Part shown: piece by piece, positions 16,559-25,449 of the stretch | Layout of the letters: each line of letters starts with the position of its first letter | Position numbering within the stretch: the stretch's first letter is position 1 | Source of the DNA: Clostridiales bacterium | GTDB taxonomy: Bacteria; Bacillota; Clostridia; Oscillospirales; Butyricicoccaceae | Length of the DNA: 45,088 nucleotides | Assembly: GCA_019418305.1 (NCBI GenBank) | Contig: DYCA01000014.1 | Span: 1-45,088 of the forward strand | Direction of reading: 5' to 3' | Position numbers and translations under genes: made by a program | Notes under the pieces: model-generated | Database searches by the model: none | Told to the model about the DNA's origin: nothing | The model's input: only the letters and a program-made list of their open reading frames with translations

Positions 16559-16592
16559 ATCCGTGTAATGGATAAAAGGAGACTGGAAGGAC

Positions 16593-17720
16593 ATGCACTA
16601 TCTGGACAATGCGGCAACGACGGCAGTACTGCCCGAAGCAGCCGAGGCAGCCATGCACGCCATGCGCACCTGCTTCGGCAACCCGTCGAGCCTGCATAAA
16701 ATGGGAATAGATGCCTCGCATCTGCTGGAGAACAGTCGGAAAGCGGTGGCTTCCGCGCTCGGCTGCCTGCCGGAGGAGACATATTTCACCTCCTGCGGCA
16801 CAGAGAGCACGAACATCAGTCTGCGCGGCGCCGCGCACTTAAACCGCCATCAGAAGGGGCGCATCATCACCACCGAAATCGAACACGCGGCGACGCTCAA
16901 CACCTGCAAGCAGCTTGCTGCCGAAGGCTTTGACGTGGTGTTTCTCGCGCCGAACGAGACCGGGCACATAACACCCGACGCGCTTGAAAACGCGCTGACC
17001 GAGGACACGGTGCTGCTGTCCTGCCAATTGGTCAACAACGAGATCGGCACGGTGCAGCCGGTCGCCGAACTCGGCGCACTGCTCAAAGCCAAAGCGCCGC
17101 GCGCACTGTTCCACATTGACGCAGTGCAAGGGCTTGCACGGGTCAAACTCACGCCCAAGAAGTGGAACTGCGACCTGATGAGCGTGTCCGGCCACAAAAT
17201 CGGCGCGCCCAAGGGCATCGGCGCACTGTATGTGAAAAAGGGGCTGCGCTTGCCGCCCCTCATGTTCGGCGGCGGACAGGAAAAAGGCATGCGTCCGGGC
17301 ACCGAGCCGCTGCCGAACATCGCAGCTTTTGCCAAGGCATGTGAAATCCGCATGGCGCACTTTGACGAAGATTTTCAGCATGTGCAAAGCCTTGCCAACT
17401 ACCTGCGGGAACAGGTCGCGGCGCAGCTGCCGGATGCAGCCTTCAACGGCGCAGGGGACATCCCGCATGTGGTCAACCTGTCCCTCCCCGGCTGCAAAAG
17501 CGAGGTCATGCTGCGCGTGCTGGAGAGCGACGAGGTCTATGTTTCGAGCGGCTCGGCCTGCTCCAAGGGCAAGCAGAGCGGCGTTTTGAAAGCGCTTGGT
17601 CTGCCCAAAACACGCACGGACAGCGCGCTGCGTGTGTCCTTCTGCCCGTCCAATACCATACAAGACGTGGATGCTTTTATTGCTGCTGCGCAAAAAGGCC
17701 GAAAGATGTTGGTTCGATAA
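16593..17720 (+). CDS. Cysteine desulfurase (NifS/IscS-like), thiI-linked
   Basis: The product is 375 residues and PLP-dependent. It takes sulfur from cysteine as an enzyme-bound persulfide. MHYLDNAATT is the classical start. His98 (TEIEHAA) stacks on PLP, Lys202 in SGHKIG should bind it, and Cys323 in SSGSACSKGKQSG is the persulfide-carrying cysteine on the mobile loop. It lies 21 bases upstream of thiI, as does NifZ in Bacillus, so its likely partner is ThiI for tRNA 4-thiouridine and possibly thiamine thiazole. The NifU-like scaffold at the far end of the window is about 27 kb away and probably has another desulfurase partner. Confidence 0.93.
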   Translation: MHYLDNAATTAVLPEAAEAAMHAMRTCFGNPSSLHKMGIDASHLLENSRKAVASALGCLPEETYFTSCGTESTNISLRGAAHLNRHQKGRIITTEIEHAATLNTCKQLAAEGFDVVFLAPNETGHITPDALENALTEDTVLLSCQLVNNEIGTVQPVAELGALLKAKAPRALFHIDAVQGLARVKLTPKKWNCDLMSVSGHKIGAPKGIGALYVKKGLRLPPLMFGGGQEKGMRPGTEPLPNIAAFAKACEIRMAHFDEDFQHVQSLANYLREQVAAQLPDAAFNGAGDIPHVVNLSLPGCKSEVMLRVLESDEVYVSSGSACSKGKQSGVLKALGLPKTRTDSALRVSFCPSNTIQDVDAFIAAAQKGRKMLVR

Positions 17721-17741
17721 CCTTATTATAAAGGAGACGTT

Positions 17742-18911
17742 ATGAAAGAAGTATTGCTGCTCAAGTGCGGAGAGATTGTCCTGAAGGGACTCAACCGCAA
17801 AACCTTTGAAGACCGCCTGCTCAAAAACCTGTCCCGCCGCATGAAGCACGTGGCGAACTGCAATATCACGATGCGCCAGTCGGTCGTGTACGTCGAAGTG
17901 CCCGAGGACGCGGACGCAGACGCGGTCATGGACTGCGCGCGCCATGTGTTCGGCTTTGCAACCATCTCGCGTGCGGCAGTCTGCCCGGAAAAGACGCTCG
18001 AAAGCGTCATCGACACTGCGCAAAGCTATCTTGCGCCGCGCTTTGCACAGGCCAAGACCTTCAAGGTCGAGACCAAGCGCGGAGATAAAAAGTTCCCCAT
18101 GACCTCGACCGAAATCAGCCAGCACGTCGGCGGTGAGCTGGCCGACCGCTTTCCGGAGGTTCGCCCTTACATGCATGGCCCCGACCTGACCGTACACGTC
18201 GAAATCCGTGAAAAGTACGCCTTTGTGCACGCAGGCCCCGAGCCGGGCGCGGGCGGCATGCCCATCGGCTCGAACGGGCGCGCGGCGCTACTGCTTTCGG
18301 GCGGCATTGACAGTCCGGTCGCAGGCTGGATGATGGCAAAACGCGGTTTGGAGCTGGTCGGCGTGCACTTTTTCAGCTATCCCTATACCTCCGAGCGCGC
18401 CAAGGAAAAGGTGCTCGAGCTGGGCCGTAAGCTGACCGCATGGTGTGGCCGCATGAGCGTCATGGTCGTGCCGTTCACCAAGATTCAGGAGGAAATCCGC
18501 GAAAAGTGCCACGAAGAGCTGTTCACGCTCATCATGCGGCGTTTTATGATGCGCATTGCCGAGCGCGTAGCAATAGAATACGGCTGCGGCGCGCTGATTA
18601 CCGGCGAATCGCTCGGTCAGGTCGCCAGCCAGACCATGCCCGCCATGGGCGTGACCGGCGCGGTGTGCGAGCTGCCCATCTTCCGGCCGTGCATCGGCAT
18701 GGACAAGGAGGAAATTGTCACCATCGCCCGTAAAATCGACACGTTTGAAACCTCTATTCTGCCCTACGAGGACTGCTGCACGGTGTTCACCCCCAAGCAC
18801 CCGAACACCAAGCCCAAGATGCCCAAAATCCTCGAGGCCGAGAGCCATCTGGATGTGGATGCGCTGGTCGATGAGGCTGTCGCGGGCGTAGAGATTATTC
18901 ACTTACCATAA
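17742..18911 (+). CDS. thiI: tRNA 4-thiouridine synthase ThiI
   Basis: The product is 389 residues. ThiI adenylates U8 of tRNA and inserts sulfur, and it can also pass sulfur to the thiamine pathway. An N-terminal ferredoxin-like domain plus THUMP domain (about 1-165) is followed by the PP-loop ATPase with LLLSGGIDSPVAG. ITGESLGQVASQT, FRPCIGMDKEEI and YEDCCTVF complete the pattern. No C-terminal rhodanese domain is present, as is usual in Bacillota, so the persulfide is taken directly from the adjacent desulfurase. Confidence 0.96.
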   Translation: MKEVLLLKCGEIVLKGLNRKTFEDRLLKNLSRRMKHVANCNITMRQSVVYVEVPEDADADAVMDCARHVFGFATISRAAVCPEKTLESVIDTAQSYLAPRFAQAKTFKVETKRGDKKFPMTSTEISQHVGGELADRFPEVRPYMHGPDLTVHVEIREKYAFVHAGPEPGAGGMPIGSNGRAALLLSGGIDSPVAGWMMAKRGLELVGVHFFSYPYTSERAKEKVLELGRKLTAWCGRMSVMVVPFTKIQEEIREKCHEELFTLIMRRFMMRIAERVAIEYGCGALITGESLGQVASQTMPAMGVTGAVCELPIFRPCIGMDKEEIVTIARKIDTFETSILPYEDCCTVFTPKHPNTKPKMPKILEAESHLDVDALVDEAVAGVEIIHLP

Positions 18912-19221
18912 ACACTAAGCTAACGCCGCCTGCGGGCGGCGGGAACGGCGCCGCTACGCGCGGCAGGCGCACAAGAAGGCGACAACCTTCGGTTTTCCCC
19001 TTCTTGCGAATCATCCCCTTTCCCTTTGGGTATGTGCCGCCACCGCACGAATGCACCGAAACACCCAATTTGCTGCCGCAAATAAGGGCGCGCTGCGCGC
19101 GCAAAAGCGTGTGACGGTTTCCACAAGCCGCCCGGCTGCGCCCGCGAACAGACAAGACCGCTGCCGCCCCAAGGGGCTGTCAGAGCAGCCAAGCAATTAA
19201 ACCATTGGGAGGAACGCAATT
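18912..19221. other. 310-base spacer between thiI and cinA without a recognisable gene
   Basis: I see no convincing coding frame, tRNA or promoter here. It holds a GC-rich hairpin near its start (GCCGCC/GGCGGC around 18924-18939, no T-tract) and a strong cinA ribosome binding site (GGGAGGA, about 19206). The base pattern (GCGCGC-rich patches) differs from the neighbouring genes. It may be a decayed gene or a structured repeat. Confidence 0.5.
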
Positions 19222-20451
19222 ATGAACGCAGAACTCATTGCCGTCGGCACCGAAATCCTGCTGGGCGACATTGTCAACACGGATGCGCAGGTCATCTCGC
19301 AGGGCCTGAGCGAACTTGGCATCAACGTATTTTACCAGACCGTCGTGGGTGACAACCCGGCTCGCTTACGCCACGTCATCGAAACCGCGCGCGACCGTGC
19401 GGACATCATCATCACGACCGGCGGCCTTGGCCCCACGCTCGACGACCTGACCAAGGAGACGCTTGCGACCGTATTCGGTCGCAAAATGGCGCTGCATCAG
19501 CCCTCGCTCGACCGTATCAAGGGCTTTTTCCAGACCATCGGCCGCGAAATGACTCCGAACAACGAAAAGCAGGCGTGGCTGCCCGAAGGCTGCACGGTAT
19601 TTGTCAACGAATGGGGCACTGCGCCCGGCTGTGCGTTTGAAGCCTACGGCAAGCATGTTCTCATGCTGCCCGGCCCGCCGCGCGAGTGCAATCCGATGTG
19701 GAAGGAATGTGCGATGCCCTATCTCTATAAGCTCGCGGGCGGCTGCATTGTCTCGCGCAACGTCCGCGTGTTCGGTCTGGGCGAAAGCAACATGGAAACC
19801 ATTCTGCACGATATGATGGCGGAAAGCACCAATCCGACCATCGCGCCCTACGCCAAAACCTCGGAGTGCTTTGCGCGGGTGACCGCCAAGGCGGACACCC
19901 CGGAGGAGTGCGAAAAGCTGCTTGAGCCGGTCGTGGAGAAAATCTGCGGCCTGCTGGGCGATGACGTGTACGGCGTGGATGTGGACTCGCTGGAGCAGGT
20001 CGTGGGCGACGGACTTCGCGCCCGCGGCATGACCCTCGCTGTGGCAGAGAGCTGCACGGGCGGCCTGCTGAGCAAGCGCATCACCGATGTACCCGGCTGC
20101 TCGGATTACTACCTGGGCGGCGTATGCTCGTACGCCAACGAAGTGAAAATGAAGGTGCTGGGCGTGAAAAAAGAGACGCTCGACACGGTCGGCGCGGTAT
20201 CGCCCGAGGTAGCCGAGCAGATGGCCGAGGGCGTGGCGAAGGCGCTCGGCGCAGATGTCGGCGTGGGCATTACGGGCGTAGCCGGACCGGGCGGCGGCAC
20301 GGATGACAAGCCGGTTGGACTGGTGTATATCAGCATCTGGTGTAAGGGCCAGCACTTCACCCGCAAGATGAAGTCCACCAACGGCCGCGACCGCGTGCGC
20401 ATGCAGGCGGCATCCACTGCGCTCGATATGATTCGCCGAAATATTTTCTGA
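19222..20451 (+). CDS. cinA: CinA-family protein (nicotinamide-nucleotide amidase domain)
   Basis: The product is 409 residues, the full-length two-domain form. The N-terminal MoCF/COG1058 domain (about 1-170) starts MNAELIAVGTEILLGDI and contains TTGGLGPTLDD and LPGPPREC. This domain has ADP-ribose pyrophosphatase-type activity in studied homologues. The C-terminal PncC domain (about 255-409) carries AESCTGGLLSKRITDVPG and GVGITGVAGPGGG and hydrolyses nicotinamide mononucleotide for NAD recycling. The gene is also known as competence-damage inducible. It stands alone, with a spacer upstream and a terminator downstream. Confidence 0.95.
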   Translation: MNAELIAVGTEILLGDIVNTDAQVISQGLSELGINVFYQTVVGDNPARLRHVIETARDRADIIITTGGLGPTLDDLTKETLATVFGRKMALHQPSLDRIKGFFQTIGREMTPNNEKQAWLPEGCTVFVNEWGTAPGCAFEAYGKHVLMLPGPPRECNPMWKECAMPYLYKLAGGCIVSRNVRVFGLGESNMETILHDMMAESTNPTIAPYAKTSECFARVTAKADTPEECEKLLEPVVEKICGLLGDDVYGVDVDSLEQVVGDGLRARGMTLAVAESCTGGLLSKRITDVPGCSDYYLGGVCSYANEVKMKVLGVKKETLDTVGAVSPEVAEQMAEGVAKALGADVGVGITGVAGPGGGTDDKPVGLVYISIWCKGQHFTRKMKSTNGRDRVRMQAASTALDMIRRNIF

Positions 20452-20526
20452 ACAAATAGTCTACATTTTGTATGTTTTCTCGACATTTCCAGTCATTCCC
20501 TGTGGAAACCAAACAAAATTTTCATC

Positions 20527-20570
20527 AAAAAAGTCCAGCAATTGTGTAAAATTGCTGGACTTTTGTTTCC
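20527..20570 (+). terminator. Terminator after cinA
   Basis: A 15-bp perfect stem runs AAAAGTCCAGCAATT (20529-20543) against AATTGCTGGACTTTT (20550-20564), followed by G and TTT. Confidence 0.85.
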
Positions 20571-20584
20571 CCTTGATGTATACT
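20556..20584 (+). promoter_or_regulatory. Probable promoter of glgBCD
   Basis: A -10 TATACT lies at 20579-20584 with a TGGACT -35 candidate at 20556-20561, 17 bases apart. The -35 falls inside the right arm of the cinA terminator. The leader to glgB is about 120 bases and shows no obvious structure. Confidence 0.55.
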
Positions 20585-20713
20585 ATATCTAACTAAAGTG
20601 AGAGGTATCTGCCTTAATCAGGGCGAAATGTACAAACAGTTGGAAAATTTTCGCAAAGACGCTTTATTTTGGCAGTTCAGAAGTGTAAGAAGTATAAAAG
20701 GGAGAGATGCGAT

Positions 20714-22864
20714 ATGAAGAAAACACCTGCAGCGCCAGCCTGTGAAAAGCGCAGCCAGCTTTTCTATTCGGGCAGGGACTGCCGCGCCTTTGATTATATG
20801 GGCGCCCATCCCTTTGAACAGGACGGCGAGCCCGGTTACCTGTTCCGGGTATATGCCCCCGAAGCAGAGAAGGTTTCGGTCATGGGCGAATTCAACGGCT
20901 GGAACCGCGATGTGGACTACATGACGCGGGACGAGCAGGGCATCTGGGAAAAATTCATTCCGCATGTTTCCGAATACGCAGCATATAAGTATAGCGTATG
21001 GGCAAAATCGGGCGATGTGTTCGACAAGTCCGACCCGTACGGCTTCCACAGCGAAACCCGTCCCGGCAACGCCTCCAAGGTATATGACATTGAGGGGTAC
21101 GAATGGAACGATGCGTCATGGCTGGATTGGCGCAAGAGCCATCTGCCCTATTCCAACCCGGTCAACATCTATGAATGCCATCTCGGTTCGTGGAAAATCC
21201 ACGAGGACGGCAACTTCTATTCCTACCGTCAGCTCGCGGACGAGCTGGTACCCTATGTCAAGGAAATGGGCTACACGCACATCGAGGTCATGCCGCTGAC
21301 CGAGTATCCGTTCGACGGCTCGTGGGGCTATCAGGTCATCGGTTACTTTGCCGCAACCAGCCGCTACGGTACCCCCAAGGACCTGATGTACTTCATCGAC
21401 AAGGCGCATCAGGCCGGTCTCGGCGTCATCATGGACTGGGTGCCCGCGCACTTCCCCAAGGACGGCTGTGGTCTGGTTGAGTTCGACGGTTCCTACCTCT
21501 ACGAATATGCCGACCCGCTCAAGATGGAGCATAAGGAATGGGGCACGCGCGTATTTGACTACGGCAAAACCTCAACCCGCAACCTGCTGTTCTCCTCGGC
21601 CATGTTCTGGATTGAAAAGTTCCATATGGACGGACTGCGCGTGGACGCGGTCGCCTCCATGCTCTACCTCGACTACAACCGCCAGAACGAATGGCGGCCC
21701 AATATCCACGGTGGACGCGAAAATCTTGAGGCAATCGACTTTCTGCGTCTGCTCAACGAGTATATCCTGACCGACCATCCGGACGTCATGATGATAGCGG
21801 AGGAATCCACCGCATGGCCGATGGTAACCAAGCCCGGCTACGACGGCGGTCTCGGCTTCAACTTCAAGTGGAACATGGGCTGGATGAACGATATGCTGTG
21901 CTACTGCTCGGCCGACCCATTCTTCCGCAAGGACATGCATGACAAAATCACCTTCTCGTTCATGTATGCATTCTCGGAAAATTACATACTTCCGCTTTCG
22001 CATGACGAGGTCGTGCATGGCAAGTGTTCGCTGATCGCCAAGATGCCGCCTCCGTACGAAAATCAGTTCGGCGGCCTGCGCGCACTGTACGGTTACATGA
22101 CCGCCCATCCGGGCAAAAAGATGCTGTTCATGGGCGGCGAGTTCGCCCAGTTCTCCGAATGGGCCTACCAGCGCGGACTGGACTGGATGCTGCTCGACTA
22201 TCCCGCACATAAGCAAATGCAGACCTATGTCAAGGCGCTCAACCATTTCTATCTGGAAACCCCGCAGCTGTGGGAGCAGGACACCGACTGGCGCGGCTTC
22301 GAGTGGATCAGCCACGAGGATAACCGCAATAACATCATTGCCTTCCGCCGCATCGCCAAGGACGGCAGCGATATCGTAGTTGTTGTCAACTTCTCTCCGG
22401 AGATACAGGAAAATTACCGCATCGGCGTACCGCTCGCCGGAACCTATGAGGAGGTATTCTCCTCGGATAAGACCGAGTTCGGCGGCAGCGGCATTGCAAA
22501 CGGCAAGGTAAGGACCGACAGCAAAAAGCCCATGCACGGGCAGGAGCAATCCATCAGCATTCACATTCCGCGCTTCGGCGTATTGTTCTTCAAAGGCAAA
22601 CCGCGTGCCAAGCGCCGCACCAAGGCCGAAATTGAAGCCGCGAAAAAAGCAGCGGCAGCCAAAGCCGCCAAGTCTGCCAAGGGGACTCGCGCGTCCTCCA
22701 AGGCCGTTTCCAAAACGGGAACACGCGCAGTAGCCAAGACCGGTTCAAAGGCCGTGGCCAAAACCGGGGAAAAAGCGGTCGCAAAAACCGGCACGAAAGC
22801 AGTAACCAAGACCGGAGAAAAGGCGGTGGTCAAGGCAAGCGATGCCGGCAAGCAGGATTCTTAA
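20714..22864 (+). CDS. glgB: 1,4-alpha-glucan branching enzyme GlgB with a lysine-rich repeat tail
   Basis: The product is 716 residues. It cuts alpha-1,4 chains and re-attaches them as alpha-1,6 branches in glycogen. An N-terminal CBM48 domain (about 30-125, with FNGWNRD) is followed by the GH13 barrel. Landmarks are YEVHLGSW-like YECHLGSW, GLRVDAVASMLYLDY with nucleophile Asp311, AEEST with acid/base Glu363, and LSHDEVVHGK. After the normal end (about residue 630) comes a roughly 85-residue tail rich in Lys, Ala and Thr, including five 8-residue repeats of KTGxKAVA type. The ATG at 20714 follows GGGAGAG; the frame stays open upstream without a site. It is first in glgB-glgC-glgD. Confidence 0.96.
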   Translation: MKKTPAAPACEKRSQLFYSGRDCRAFDYMGAHPFEQDGEPGYLFRVYAPEAEKVSVMGEFNGWNRDVDYMTRDEQGIWEKFIPHVSEYAAYKYSVWAKSGDVFDKSDPYGFHSETRPGNASKVYDIEGYEWNDASWLDWRKSHLPYSNPVNIYECHLGSWKIHEDGNFYSYRQLADELVPYVKEMGYTHIEVMPLTEYPFDGSWGYQVIGYFAATSRYGTPKDLMYFIDKAHQAGLGVIMDWVPAHFPKDGCGLVEFDGSYLYEYADPLKMEHKEWGTRVFDYGKTSTRNLLFSSAMFWIEKFHMDGLRVDAVASMLYLDYNRQNEWRPNIHGGRENLEAIDFLRLLNEYILTDHPDVMMIAEESTAWPMVTKPGYDGGLGFNFKWNMGWMNDMLCYCSADPFFRKDMHDKITFSFMYAFSENYILPLSHDEVVHGKCSLIAKMPPPYENQFGGLRALYGYMTAHPGKKMLFMGGEFAQFSEWAYQRGLDWMLLDYPAHKQMQTYVKALNHFYLETPQLWEQDTDWRGFEWISHEDNRNNIIAFRRIAKDGSDIVVVVNFSPEIQENYRIGVPLAGTYEEVFSSDKTEFGGSGIANGKVRTDSKKPMHGQEQSISIHIPRFGVLFFKGKPRAKRRTKAEIEAAKKAAAAKAAKSAKGTRASSKAVSKTGTRAVAKTGSKAVAKTGEKAVAKTGTKAVTKTGEKAVVKASDAGKQDS
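22712..22831 (+). repeat. Five tandem 24-base units encoding KTGxKAVA in the GlgB tail
   Basis: Units start at 22712, 22736, 22760, 22784 and 22808. They encode KTGTRAVA, KTGSKAVA, KTGEKAVA, KTGTKAVT and KTGEKAVV. Codons differ between units, so the repeat is conserved mainly at protein level. A shorter related piece (SSKAVS) precedes the first unit. Confidence 0.95.
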
Positions 22865-22872
22865 AAGGGGAC

Positions 22873-22888
22873 ACGCCGAAAACGGCGT
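22873..22888 (+). other. Small hairpin between glgB and glgC
   Basis: A perfect stem ACGCCG/CGGCGT with an AAAA loop is followed by A's rather than T's, so it is unlikely to terminate on the plus strand. It may be an mRNA processing or stability element within the glgBCD transcript. Confidence 0.5.
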
Positions 22889-22924
22889 AAAAAATACGTA
22901 AACGGCAAAAAGGAGAGTTCATCA

Positions 22925-24136
22925 ATGTATCGGAAAAAAGAATGCGTAGCCATGCTGCTCGCAGGCGGTCAGGGCAGCCGCCTTTATGTACTGACCAAAA
23001 AGGTCGCCAAGCCCGCGGTGCCGTTCGGCGGCAAGTACCGCATCATCGACTTCCCGCTTTCCAATTGCGTCAACTCCGGCATTGACACGGTCGGCGTACT
23101 GACCCAGTACGAGCCGCATGTGCTCAACGCTTATATCGGCTCCGGCCAGACCTGGGACCTCGACCGCCTGCGCGGCGGCGTATACGTCCTGCCGCCGTAC
23201 CAGAAAGGCAAAACCTCCGAGTGGTACAAGGGAACCGCTAACGCCATTTATCAGAACATCCAGTTTATCGACGATTACGACCCGGAATATGTTCTGATTC
23301 TGTCGGGCGACCATATCTACAAGATGAACTATAACAAAATGCTCCAGCAGCATAAGGAAACCGGTGCGGACGCGACCATCGCCGTGCTGGACGTTCCGCT
23401 TACGGAAGCATCCCGTTTCGGCATCATGAACTGCAAGCCGGACGGCACCATCTACGAATTTGAAGAGAAGCCCAAGAACCCGAAGTCCACGCTTGCATCC
23501 ATGGGCATCTACATCTTCTCCTGGAAGAAGCTGCGCCAGTACCTGATTGACGACGAAGATAACTCCAAGTCCTCCAACGACTTCGGCAAAGACATCATTC
23601 CCGCGATGCTGAGCAACGGCGAAAAGCTGGTTTCTTACCGCTTCGAAGGCTATTGGAAGGATGTCGGCACAATCGAAAGCCTGTGGGAGGCCAATATGGA
23701 TCTGCTCAGCCCGAACTCCGGTCTGAACCTGTCGGACGACAGCTGGAAGATCTACGGCCGCACCACCGGTTCGCCCCCGCACTTCACCGCAAAGGGCGCA
23801 TCGGTCAAGCACACCCTGCTTTCCGAGGGCTGCGAGATCGCGGGCGACGTTTCCGAGTCCGTCCTGTTCTCGGATGTCCGGATCGGAAAGGGTGCCAAGG
23901 TGGAATACTCCATCCTGATGCCGGGCGCGGTCATCGAGGAAGGCGCTACCGTGCGTTACTCCATTATTGCGGAAAATGCCGTCATCGCCAAGGATGCGGT
24001 CGTCGGCGGTAGCCCGTCGGACGGCGACGTGGATAAGTGGGGCGTGGCCGTTGTCGCGGAAGGCGTGCGCATCGGCCGCGGCGCGAAGCTGGCCGCAAAA
24101 GAAATGGCAGACGAAGACCTGCCGGACGTAAAGTAA
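22925..24136 (+). CDS. glgC: Glucose-1-phosphate adenylyltransferase GlgC
   Basis: The product is 403 residues. It makes ADP-glucose from ATP and glucose-1-phosphate, the committed step of glycogen synthesis. The N-terminal nucleotidyltransferase domain has the pyrophosphorylase signature [12 protein letters not shown] followed by [31 protein letters not shown] holds the metal-binding Asp, and FEEKPKNP and YWKDVGTI are sugar-phosphate-binding regions. The C-terminal part (about 290-395) is a left-handed beta-helix with hexapeptide-like turns. All catalytic landmarks are intact, in contrast to GlgD just downstream. The ATG follows AAGGAGAG. Confidence 0.96.
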   Translation: MYRKKECVAMLLAGGQGSRLYVLTKKVAKPAVPFGGKYRIIDFPLSNCVNSGIDTVGVLTQYEPHVLNAYIGSGQTWDLDRLRGGVYVLPPYQKGKTSEWYKGTANAIYQNIQFIDDYDPEYVLILSGDHIYKMNYNKMLQQHKETGADATIAVLDVPLTEASRFGIMNCKPDGTIYEFEEKPKNPKSTLASMGIYIFSWKKLRQYLIDDEDNSKSSNDFGKDIIPAMLSNGEKLVSYRFEGYWKDVGTIESLWEANMDLLSPNSGLNLSDDSWKIYGRTTGSPPHFTAKGASVKHTLLSEGCEIAGDVSESVLFSDVRIGKGAKVEYSILMPGAVIEEGATVRYSIIAENAVIAKDAVVGGSPSDGDVDKWGVAVVAEGVRIGRGAKLAAKEMADEDLPDVK

Positions 24137-24150
24137 GGGGGGCGGAATTG

Positions 24151-25278
24151 ATGAACAGTGTTTTAGGCATCATCATCGCATTTGATAACGACAACGATCT
24201 CCGTGAGATCACCGAGCACCGCACGGTCGGCGCGGTGCAGTGGGGCGGACGCTACCGCATCATCGACTTCATGCTGTCTAACATGGTAAACAGCGGCATT
24301 TACCGTGTAGGCGTGCTGATGAAGGACAAATACCAGTCCCTTATCGACCATATCGGCAACGCCAAGGACTGGGATCTGTCCCGCAAGAACTCGGGCGTTA
24401 CGCTGCTGCCGCCGTACTCCTACTCGAAGAAAGCGTCTGCACTCGTAACCGGTGAATATCGCGGCAAAATCGACGCACTGGCCGGCGCGGTCGACTTTTT
24501 GCAGAAGAACAAGGCGGATTTTGTGGTTGTGGCGGACGGCGACATCGTCGGCAACATTCCGCTGGACGACGTTATCGATCGTCACGTCAAGTCCGGCGCC
24601 GACCTGACCATGGTCTGCACCAAGAAACAGAAGGACTCTCCGTTCACCACTTATGTAGAGCTCAACCGCAAGAAGGAAGCGGTCGACATCCGTGTCGGCG
24701 ATTCCAACGAGGGCAAATGCAAACATATTGCACTGGGTGTGTATGTCATGAGCCGTCAGTACCTCATCCATATGCTGTCCGACTGTGTCACACACAACTG
24801 TATTCATTTCGAGCGTGAATTCCTGTCCCGCGCACTCATTGACGGTACCGTGGCAGGCTACCTGTTCAACAAATACGCCATCAAAATCGAGGATACTTTC
24901 GATTACTTCCACTCCAATATGGATATGCTGGACAAGGATGTGCGCGACGAAGTATTCCTGCGCACCCGTCCGATTCTGACCCGTATCAAGGACGAAGCGC
25001 CCGCCTACTACGGCGACAAAGCCGTTGTGGAGGACAGCCTTATCGCAGACGGCTGCCGCATCGAGGGCACGGTGAAAAACTGTGTGCTGTTCCGCGATGT
25101 CGTCGTCGAAAAGGGCGCGGAAATCTGCGACTGCATCATCATGGAAGGCGGTCGTATCCTGTCGGATGCATCGCTGCGCCATGTCATCACCGACCGCAAC
25201 GTTGTCATTCGAGACGGACGCACCATGATGGGCCACGAGAACTACCCCATTACGATCGCCAAAAACGCAACCGTTTGA
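24151..25278 (+). CDS. glgD: GlgD, non-catalytic partner subunit of ADP-glucose pyrophosphorylase
   Basis: The product is 375 residues, homologous to GlgC along its length (GGRYRIIDFMLSNMVNSGI, then a C-terminal beta-helix). The nucleotide-binding GGx[12 protein letters not shown] motif is replaced by AFDNDNDLREITEHRTVGAVQWGG, so it should not bind ATP normally. In Bacillota GlgD associates with GlgC and raises its activity. The ATG at 24151 follows GGGGGGCGG and lies 14 bases after glgC. An upstream extension of the frame overlapping glgC is rejected. It is the third gene of the glgBCD unit. Confidence 0.93.
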   Translation: MNSVLGIIIAFDNDNDLREITEHRTVGAVQWGGRYRIIDFMLSNMVNSGIYRVGVLMKDKYQSLIDHIGNAKDWDLSRKNSGVTLLPPYSYSKKASALVTGEYRGKIDALAGAVDFLQKNKADFVVVADGDIVGNIPLDDVIDRHVKSGADLTMVCTKKQKDSPFTTYVELNRKKEAVDIRVGDSNEGKCKHIALGVYVMSRQYLIHMLSDCVTHNCIHFEREFLSRALIDGTVAGYLFNKYAIKIEDTFDYFHSNMDMLDKDVRDEVFLRTRPILTRIKDEAPAYYGDKAVVEDSLIADGCRIEGTVKNCVLFRDVVVEKGAEICDCIIMEGGRILSDASLRHVITDRNVVIRDGRTMMGHENYPITIAKNATV

Positions 25279-25355
25279 TAAAAATACGTTAAATTCGCTG
25301 CAAATGAGCGAAAAACACGGACTAAAAGCATGAGATGTTCGTGGAAATTCCCTAT

Positions 25356-25383
25356 TTTGCAGGAAGGAAGAATCTAGTATAAT
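25356..25383 (+). promoter_or_regulatory. Promoter of glgA-glgP
   Basis: There is a -10 TATAAT (25378-25383), a 16-base spacer and a -35 TTTGCA (25356-25361). The predicted transcription start near 25390 leaves a leader of about 60 bases. Confidence 0.65.
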
Positions 25384-25397
25384 AAAGATATGCAGGT

Positions 25398-25440
25398 GCG
25401 GAAGCGGAGGCTCTGTTTCCGCGCCTCCTACTGGGGAGGC
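25398..25440 (+). promoter_or_regulatory. glgA leader with alternative pairings around the ribosome binding site
   Basis: Three segments can pair in exclusive ways. GGAGGC (25406-25411) and GGAGGC (25435-25440, which contains the glgA ribosome binding site) are both complementary to GCCTCC (25423-25428). In addition GCGGAA (25398-25403) pairs with TTCCGC (25417-25422). Pairing of the middle and last segments would hide the ribosome binding site; pairing of the first and middle would free it. The complementarity is seen directly; regulation is inferred. Confidence 0.45.
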
Positions 25441-25449
25441 TCGGTTGTT

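Noticed and set aside
16530..16592. PurR box or purine riboswitch near purA
   Set aside because: Neither the PurBox pattern nor the conserved purine aptamer loops were found. Only the simple dyad at 16451-16469 is present.
18912..19221. Minus-strand small open frames in the thiI-cinA spacer
   Set aside because: They are short, overlap one another in different frames, and show no ribosome binding site or recognisable motif.
22712..22831. CRISPR-like array
   Set aside because: The 24-base units are contiguous, lie in frame in glgB and have no spacers; they are a protein repeat.
24037..24150. N-terminal extension of GlgD
   Set aside because: It lies within the glgC coding end in another frame. 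The ATG at 24151 has a clear ribosome binding site.
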